From contig NC_092329.1 in assembly GCF_036785885.1 (NCBI RefSeq), positions 5,084,001-5,148,000 of the forward strand: DNA of 64,000 bases, given 5' to 3'. Below the pieces are notes generated by a model, which was not told the DNA's origin, did not search any database, and saw only the letters and a program-made list of their open reading frames with translations. The position numbers were made by a program, and so were the translations under genes. Shown piece by piece: positions 56,951 through 64,000 of the stretch (position 1 is its first letter; every line of letters begins with the position of its first letter). Source of the DNA: Coffea arabica. Its lineage: Eukaryota; Streptophyta; Magnoliopsida; Gentianales; Rubiaceae.

Positions 56951-58640
56951 TAGGGCTGAATGTGCTTCTTCAAGATTTCTGAACAGCTCCAAAAAATGCT
57001 TACGCAAACAGAGCTCAGAAAGCAGTTCTTCAGGTAATCTGAGATTGTCAGTAAACAAATTCACATGATTATGATTTGGCCATAAAAGAGAAGCCAAAGA
57101 TAAGAGATAATACAACAGCAGAACTGGTATTGCAGAATGACGTTAAATACAAAGTCTTTCAGTGCCACCACAAAAATGTATGCATCTAACCACTAAGATG
57201 CTTTTGAAAAATTATGTACTAAATGTGGTTTGTTACAGACCTTAACTGCCAGCATTCTATGACCATGCAGTCTTACCATCAGCATTCAGATTACAGAACA
57301 CAAAATCAGAATGCCAGCCTCACCATTTCAGTATTTGTTGCAGAACACTGACAGTGAAACATGCCGGTGAAGGTTTCATGCATGCCAGCCAAATGTTCTA
57401 ACTTTCATGACATAAAAACTTTACCGCACCTAAAAAGCAATGCAGGCATGCATTGTTCATTGGCCTCGAGCAAAGCATTGAGATATCTAGGTATGTGCTA
57501 AAGGTTTGTTAGTCTGCTAACAACAGTAAGGTTGATTACAACCAAAACTCTTGAATGCAAGTTGCAAATATATCATTCTTCCATCATCCCAACAACTTGA
57601 AGCAAAAAAATGAGGATACAAACTTAGCTAACCTAGCAACAACTTAAAGCACGAATATGAATTTACAAGCTTTTTGTTCTGATATCCCAATCTTTACACA
57701 AAAGAGAAGACACAACGAAGAATCACCAACCATAAAATGACATTGCACTAAAGCGTTACTTAACAATATGATCACACCCGATGTGTAAATAGACGAAGAA
57801 ATTAATAAAAGCAAACTGCATCAAAAATAGATTTTTTGTAGATAATAAAACTAGGAAGATTCTATTATTATTTTTCTTGGAAAAGCCTTAAAATCATTAA
57901 TCAAAATGGATTGGTCAGAGAAGAAAACCACCCAGAATCAGCTCTCAATCCAACCATCAATGAGTCAAGTACCAAAAGTCATAACTTTTTTTTTTCAAAA
58001 TTATAGGCATTTGCTCTGAACAAGAAGTATTTGGAAACAAGAAAGATGCAAGGAAATGAAACGAGGAAAAAAAACTAGAAAATAATAAAAATTATCAAAA
58101 AGTCAAGAATCAATAGAGGAGGATGAACCAAAAAATGGTATGATTCTATTACCTAGACCAAAAAAGAATAGCAGCCCAGAACGAACAGCAACCAAGACTG
58201 GATTTTTATCAGACAAACAGCAGCAGATTAAGCTGTAGATCTACAGTCAAGACCTGAAATGCAAAATAACCGCCAGAAATCAGCGCTGTCAAACAAAAAT
58301 AACAAAAAAAAAAACAATCTTTCCATCCAAATTTAAGATTCTTTTTCCTCTATCGGCCACAAAGAAAACAAGATATTAAAAGAAAAAAAGCCCAAAACAG
58401 ACAGACCTCACTGCTGAACAATCTGTGATAGATGAAGAGATACAGATGGAGAAAAGGAGAGAGATAAGAATAAAGAGAAAAGGTTTTGTAAGAAGAAGAT
58501 GAGGAAGAAATGGTGGGTTATGGGTGTGAAAGAGGATGGAAGAGAGATGGGTGTGCTATTAGCATTTAGCATTGGGGGGGTAGAATAATGAGGCTGATTA
58601 AAGCCAGACCAACAGTAATCCTTTGCTATTTCAGTCAATT
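56951..58640 (-). promoter_or_regulatory. 5' leader, probable leader intron and promoter of the RING gene
   Basis: No coding potential on either strand. On the gene strand a CT-rich stretch (about 58540-58420) looks like the first untranslated exon, ending GTGAG|GTCTGT near 58405. ATCTCAG near 57022 is a fair acceptor. So the intron would be about 1.4 kb, a size often seen for leader introns in such genes. Confidence 0.45.
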
Positions 58641-60655
58641 ATGCATTTTTGACATTTCAGAAAATTAAAAAGTCATGTTAATCACGATCAGAAGCAACTG
58701 AATTGAATGCAAGAAATGTCAAGGATGGAAAATGAAATGGGACATGAGAAAGAAAATACTACTAATAGAAATCGGTATTCGGTAAGGCAGTGGCAGTAAT
58801 AGTAGCGGTAGAAAACAAAACCAAAAACTGAAAAGAAAAGAAAAGAAGAAAAAGGAGAGGAGTTGTCATGTTCATGCATATGTGGGTTAAAAGGCCGCTT
58901 ACCAAATGGCTTTTTTTCCTCATGTCTGATGTCTCCCCTCTCTTTTTCTATTGCCCTTAAACGTTAATCGCTGTCTTGAAATTTAAAGCTCTTCTTTCAA
59001 GGAAGGGGTTGGAGGGCTGGACGCCTAAAGCCTAAAGGGCATAGTACGAGTACTATAGTTTAATAAGAGCAGTAAATATTTTGGTTGAATGTTGAAATGT
59101 TTTTCTTTTTTGGTTGGTCTTTTCTGTCAACTCAACTGTGTCTCCCCAATGCATCTCCACGCCGAGCAGCTGGCCCCTGTTTGGCATCTCATAATCACAT
59201 GTCCGTCTTTGCACTTCGTTTCTTTAAATTTAAAGGCCTAATGAACCTGCTTCTTGGTTTCACACTTGTGGGCTGTGGCAGTCTTTTTTTCTTTTTTCTC
59301 TCTCTTTTCTCTTGGGAGGTGTTTTTGTGCTGGTGGGAGTGTTGGGGGGGGGGGGGGGGGGGCGGGAGGAGTGGTTTTTTTTCTTCTTCTTCTTTTTTTT
59401 TTTTTTGTTCTTTAAAAATAGTAGTGTTTGGTGAAACTAGTGGAATCCTATTATTATGTTACCATACTTGTTTCATAGTTTAATTGTTCATTTTAATGCT
59501 GAATTAATTCCTGCTCTGCAATAATTAAAAGATAAGAAATGTATAAACAACGAGGATACAAATTTTTAGTCAATTAGACGTGAGAATCAGCAATCTTTTC
59601 CTTTTTAATGTACGCACAAAATGTTAATGGGCGATATTATCGAAAGCAACTAATCGTATCAGAAATATATTAATTCATCCCGTAGGTAGGTGTAAGTAAG
59701 AAATTTTGAATTTTTTTTTTTTTTTTGAGCAGGAGATTTTGAACTCTGAACAAGCTTTGATTGAGTTGAGTTGAATCAAACAAATACGAGATGGAGGTCT
59801 CCTTTTTCCCTTTCAAATTGCAGTATTGGAACAATCAAACCAATAGTAGTATTAGGAAACGGCTGGGTGCTCCAATGACCCCAAGAGGAAAACGAAAGAA
59901 TGGAATGCGTCTCCAATTAGCTCATTCAAATTTGTCCATTTTATTCAAAACACGTGAAAAGCATGGCAAACTAGTAGTATCAATTTAACACAACTATACA
60001 GCTTCTTTTCTCCAGCACTTTAACGAAAAATTAGCGTACATGAATACAGGGTGCATACCATGATTTGTGGGGTATTTTCCATGTTATTCATTTATTTTAG
60101 CACACATACATCCTAGCAAGTACTCAAAATTTATTTTTCTTTTTATTCATAAGCGTCAGCTTATCAATTATTAGTAATTAAATTAGTCTTAAGGACACAT
60201 AAAAGCCCAAAAGGAAAAGAACAAAGAGAAGGAAAGAAAAGTGGTGTAAACAGAAGGATTTGGTCACAGCAAAAATTGTCTCATTACAAAAAAGATAGAT
60301 ACCTGCAAGTACGTATATAAATGGTCCAACTTTGTTTTAATAATTAATTTTAAAATTAATCCTGAATGAATGACGTCTACGTAACATTTAAATTTAAAAT
60401 TTAACTTTTACGTATATACATATATAGTAAATTCAATGCTGATAACGTACATATAGTCGTCGGTAAGTAAATATGTATAAGATTTTCTCTTCATTTTGAC
60501 CCGTAAGTAAGTAGGCCGTAAGGCAGCTCCTATAATCTCACCATACCACGCAAGGGGCGCATAAACATACACAGCTGCTGGGCACGGCAGCAACGTCGCA
60601 TCATCCAAGTCGAGTGGGGCTCTTTATTCTTCTTCCAATTCCAAGTCTTTGGTTC

Positions 60656-60663
60656 TATAAATA
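60656..60663 (+). promoter_or_regulatory. TATA box of a possible orphan plus-strand promoter
   Basis: TATAAATA is followed by a C/T-rich stretch (60670-60740: TCCTCCTTTCC, TCTCTCTCACACTCACC) that looks like a plant 5' leader, and a possible donor CAAAG|GTGGG near 60759. No protein or known microRNA was recognised downstream, so it may drive a non-coding transcript or be inactive. Confidence 0.3.
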
Positions 60664-61860
60664 TGCTCATCCTCCTTTCCTTCTTTCCTTTCTCTCTCAC
60701 ACTCACCGCCTCACCTCTCTAGTCTTTGATTTCTTTCTTCTTTCAATCAAATTCAAAGGTGGGCTTGCTTTGCTTTGCCTTTTTCCTTTGTGTTTTGTAT
60801 TGTTGGGTTTAGGTCACAAGTCACGAGACAGAAAAGCATATTAGCATTTGCCCATTAGCAATTGGCAATTAGCAAGCTTCCTATCTTTTTCCAAATGGTC
60901 TACTCAAACCACCATTGCCTAATAAATAAAAATATATGTGTTACATAATTACAAGAGGATAAGTGTGATTCCATTCCCTGCCCAGAAGAAGGATAAGAGT
61001 CTATAATGTGATGAAATTTCCCGTGAGATTATATGCTTGTGAGGTCAGACAAGGCTGTTAGCTTAGTGTTGAATAACTTGTACATGACAAATTTTGAGGT
61101 GCCGACATGCGCCCAACCATATCAAGCTATAGGTATCATCTCATTTGGTGGCACATCCTAACGTCCATCACTCTCTTTATCTCTACATAATTTTCATTAT
61201 TTTCTGGGTCAAAACACTACTCTACGAGTCTATGGCCTATGCAAAACATCAAAATCTACTGATTAATCCCATCAACAATCCTCCATTTTTTTTTGCATAA
61301 TAATACTCTTCCTACCATACATTTTATGTTGTTCATGTATGTGTACAGATTGCATTTGTTGTGTCTTAAAGCAAAGAAAATCTTACTGCTTACCTATTAC
61401 CTTACGGCAATAAATACAAGACAAAAACTTTTCATTTCGCTCCGTTTTCATTGGGCAAAAGCAGTTTCCACTCAAGAATAGGGTAAGAATGATGATACAC
61501 GCCTCTATTCTATATATTTCTACGGGAAAGGAAAAAAAAAAAAACACACACACACACACACACACAGAGTGGAGCATCTGTCTATTCTATGGGTCATTAA
61601 GCAAGAGTTGGACTTTTTTGTGTACACTGTGCTGTAGGAGGAGTCATAAAATCAAAGGGGTCTGTGTTGGTCTACAATCATGGGACCCAATCCTTCTATC
61701 AATTTCTCCTGTCTGAAAGGTAGGTGGTGCGGTGGCTCAATTTAATCGTGATGGCAGAAGCTTTATGAGTAATGACCCTCAGAATTTTGGGTCTACAATG
61801 ACACAAGAATTGGAATGACCCACCCAATTTTACGTGTGTAAAAGCATACGGGTTTGGTTT

Positions 61861-61879
61861 GGGGTGGGGTGGGGTGGGG
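61861..61879 (+). other. Canonical G-quadruplex motif
   Basis: GGGGTGGGGTGGGGTGGGG: four G4 runs split by single T. Such short loops give very stable four-stranded structures in vitro. No gene start lies next to it. Confidence 0.7.
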
Positions 61880-63207
61880 CAATAATAATATCGCTGCTCA
61901 AAACCGAAGGCAGTGATGATGGAATTGCATATTTCACACAGCTGCGGGTTATGCTTATCGACCGGCCAAAAAAATGGGTAACAGATCAGATTTTGGTGTC
62001 CAAGAATAATAATCATAACAATAATGACTTGCGGAAAGATGACAAAAAAAACCCCTGAAGGAATCATCAGTGTCTTATAGCTACCACCGCGACATATTAT
62101 GACAACATGTTCATCTCACTCCTTGGAAGGGGCCACTTTTTTATGGTTTTAATAAGCGCTAAAAGTGTGATTATGTGATGGTTTTCTATAGATCATCTGC
62201 TGCAGGCGACACGTTCATTTGCCTACCTCTCTCTTTTTTTGCTTTTTTGGTTTTTTTTCCACCCCAAGATGGGGATATGATATGTGGTAACACGATCAAG
62301 AAACATACTCCACAAGGCAAAGGGTATGAACTCCTGAAGAGTCTTTTGAGAATTCAAGAGGAGGAGAAAAGGACAGAAAAGAGGATGACGAATGAAGGGA
62401 TGCGCCATTTATTGCTTGTAGGTGCAGCATGCATTGTGAAATGAAAGGAAATGTTACAGCAACATCAATAATGATGCAGTCACTAGCGGATCATGCAAAG
62501 GCCAAGGCCGCTCCGTAAGCCTCATTTCCTGTTGTTTTTGCTTGTGATTTGCAGGAGGACAAATGATTGTTTTGACCGTGCTTTATGGAAAAACAAAATA
62601 AAGATCAAAAGATGGCACACAGTAAGAAACAACACCAGAAAGGGGTGGACGCAAAAAAAGCCAAGCCAAGTACTTACAACTTGGTAAGAGATAAAGAGAC
62701 CCAAAACATAAAGCAGGCAGAACAGAAAAGAAATGGCGCCTCACATGATCCTTGGGTCATGGAATTCAAGCTCGCTCCTTTCCGCTCCACAGACAAAATA
62801 CTAAAACAGTAGCAAGTATATCATGTTTTCCTGCGTCTTTTTTATAGATTCCAAGTCTTGAGCCAAGCCTCTCATCAGCCAGTCACTAAGTGAAACCGAA
62901 ATGCTGGCTCACTCTTTATCATCATGAGAGAGACAACTAGTGGCTGCCCTGCTGCAGGTCTCCTAAGGAAAGGTGGCAATACTATCTTGATCTGCATCAA
63001 TTTCCCTGTTCAAGTAACAACCTGAGTAAAATCCTAAGCAAGTTATCTGACATCCAAGCCACGTCCTGGATCACGAAAGATGGCCTCAGACTGTCACAAG
63101 TTTTGACAATAACAACAATACAAGCATCATTAGCCATGACAACTACATCATCTCTCAGGCTAACGTACAAAAATTCAAGCTTTCCCTTTGAACTTGCTGA
63201 TGTTATC

Positions 63208-63941
63208 TTAGCGATTAATTGGTGTGTGCATCCTTTCAACTATCCTATTTACGGCATCACGAGACATCACTAGAGTGTCGTGCAACAAAATGCTATAGAC
63301 ATTCAATCCCTGCAAAAACCAAAAGTCAAAAAAAAAAAAAAATCAGAACCAGACTAAGTGCTGGAGAAGAATCACCTCGAATAGAATCCAAAACAGCCTG
63401 TCACTACTGAAACAGGGCGGCAGATTATCAAGGAAAAATACAATTTATTTCTACATAAATTACCATCCACATTTTTGGTAGACATTTGAACTCTACTGAA
63501 ACCATGAAATGGCTAATGGTTGTTCATTAATAACATAACGGGAAAAATAATCTAAATCTTCTTGAAAAGGAATCAGTATTTGAAAACTCATTGAAAGGTT
63601 ATGGCAAAGATAATTATAAAAGCGTGATTGATGAGTAATTCCATAGTTCATCTGAAATTTTAAAAATTTGATAAATTGCAGTTCATCTTTCAGATGTGAA
63701 TGGTCAGCAGGAATTACATCCAACAACAAACTCACGAGGGACAAATCAAAACTAAGTTGATACTTACAATTGAAGGAAGAACATTGACATAATGTATATT
63801 TTGGGTAGCAAGCTTCAGCTTTTCGTTAATTGCATCTCCATCCACCAGCAGAAGTTTCTTGGTATCCACCATTAGATTATAATAGCTGACAATATTTTTT
63901 GTCTTATGTGAAGGGATCTCTAAATCCTCAAAAACCATAAG
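63208..63941 (-). CDS. RPL4: Ribosomal protein uL4, mitochondrial type (3' part)
   Basis: The last two exons are in the window: 63941-63768 (58 codons, starting LMVFEDLEIPSHKTKNIV) and 63309-63208 (33 codons and stop, GLNVYSILLHDTLVMSRDAV ... TPINR). Borders are GT/AG, phase 0 (CAG|CTT, ATT|GTAAGT, GCAG|GGA). The motifs LATQNIHYVNVLPS and HDTLVMSRDAVNRI are typical of bacterial-type uL4 C-termini. uL4 binds 23S-type rRNA and lines the exit tunnel of the large subunit. The plant nuclear copy most like this is targeted to mitochondria, but the transit peptide lies past the window end, so mitochondrion over plastid is inference. An open frame over 62997-63239 is 3' flank. Confidence 0.88.
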
Positions 63942-64000
63942 CTGTGGATAAAGAACCATACGATGTCAAAACTAATATAATTAGATGAATGGGTGAACAT

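Larger units (their letters stand above)
58641..63207. other. Long intergenic region without a recognised gene
   Basis: Contains a G19 run (59345-59363), a promoter-like block at 60656 (separate entry), a CA microsatellite (61543-61565), a G-quadruplex motif (61861-61879) and poly-T tracts. Open frames such as 59085, 60614 and 62175 are T-rich or A-rich and have no domain. The last 200 bp before 63208 are probably 3' untranslated region of the uL4 gene. Confidence 0.5.

Noticed and set aside
59085-59483. 132-codon frame on the plus strand
   Set aside because: Its residues are mostly Phe, Gly and Ser from T and G runs; no conserved part.
1-64000. LTR elements, other virus-derived copies, or CRISPR arrays
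   Set aside because: No long direct terminal repeats, no reverse transcriptase, integrase or capsid-like motifs in any frame, and no regularly spaced repeats. The only tandems are simple minisatellites.

Overview
The window is nuclear DNA of a flowering plant. The evidence is spliced genes with GT/AG introns and typical plant families: a RALF peptide, SBT1-type subtilases, a receptor-like kinase with an RD kinase domain, a SPATULA/ALCATRAZ bHLH factor, a RING-H2 ligase and an organellar ribosomal protein. It also has AT-rich intergenic DNA full of small non-autonomous hAT-, Mutator- and SINE-type elements. The subtilases resemble tomato SBT3, so an asterid eudicot is the best guess; the species cannot be read from the sequence.

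Layout. 1-2.9 kb: AT-rich DNA with a CTCGA-rich hAT-type MITE. 2.95-3.4 kb (+): an intronless RALF34-like peptide precursor. 4.0-5.9 kb: two hAT-type elements, one carrying a nested MITE. 6.6-8.1 kb (-): a three-exon membrane-anchored LEA2/NHL-type protein. 8.9-10.7 kb: a Mutator-type MITE and a palindromic MITE. 12.1-13.7 kb (-): a dead carboxylesterase cut by a 606-bp hAT-type insert.

16.9-38.3 kb is a subtilase cluster: one gene on + (A, 16939) and three on - (B 26550, C 33262, D 38327), all intronless and with intact catalytic triads. Between A and B lie leftovers of at least one more copy. C and D sit in tandem units of about 5 kb that share upstream DNA. SINE and Mutator-type insertions lie between the genes.

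41.4-44.5 kb (-): a seven-exon receptor-like kinase of the At1g01540/At4g01330 type. 47.3-50.4 kb (-): a six-exon SPT/ALC-like bHLH. 53.6-58.5 kb (-): a RING-H2 ubiquitin ligase of the RHG1A/HIP1 type with a probable 5'-leader intron. 63.2 kb to the window end (-): the last two exons of a mitochondrial-type ribosomal protein uL4, cut by the window edge.

The single-copy genes look like unrelated conserved neighbours. The subtilase cluster is the one locally expanded, fast-changing part. I found no convincing new multi-gene system. The most informative signals are the history of the subtilase cluster, an unusual active-site context in subtilase D, and several elements with perfect target-site duplications that date insertions. 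No intact autonomous transposon, LTR element, tRNA or rRNA gene was seen.
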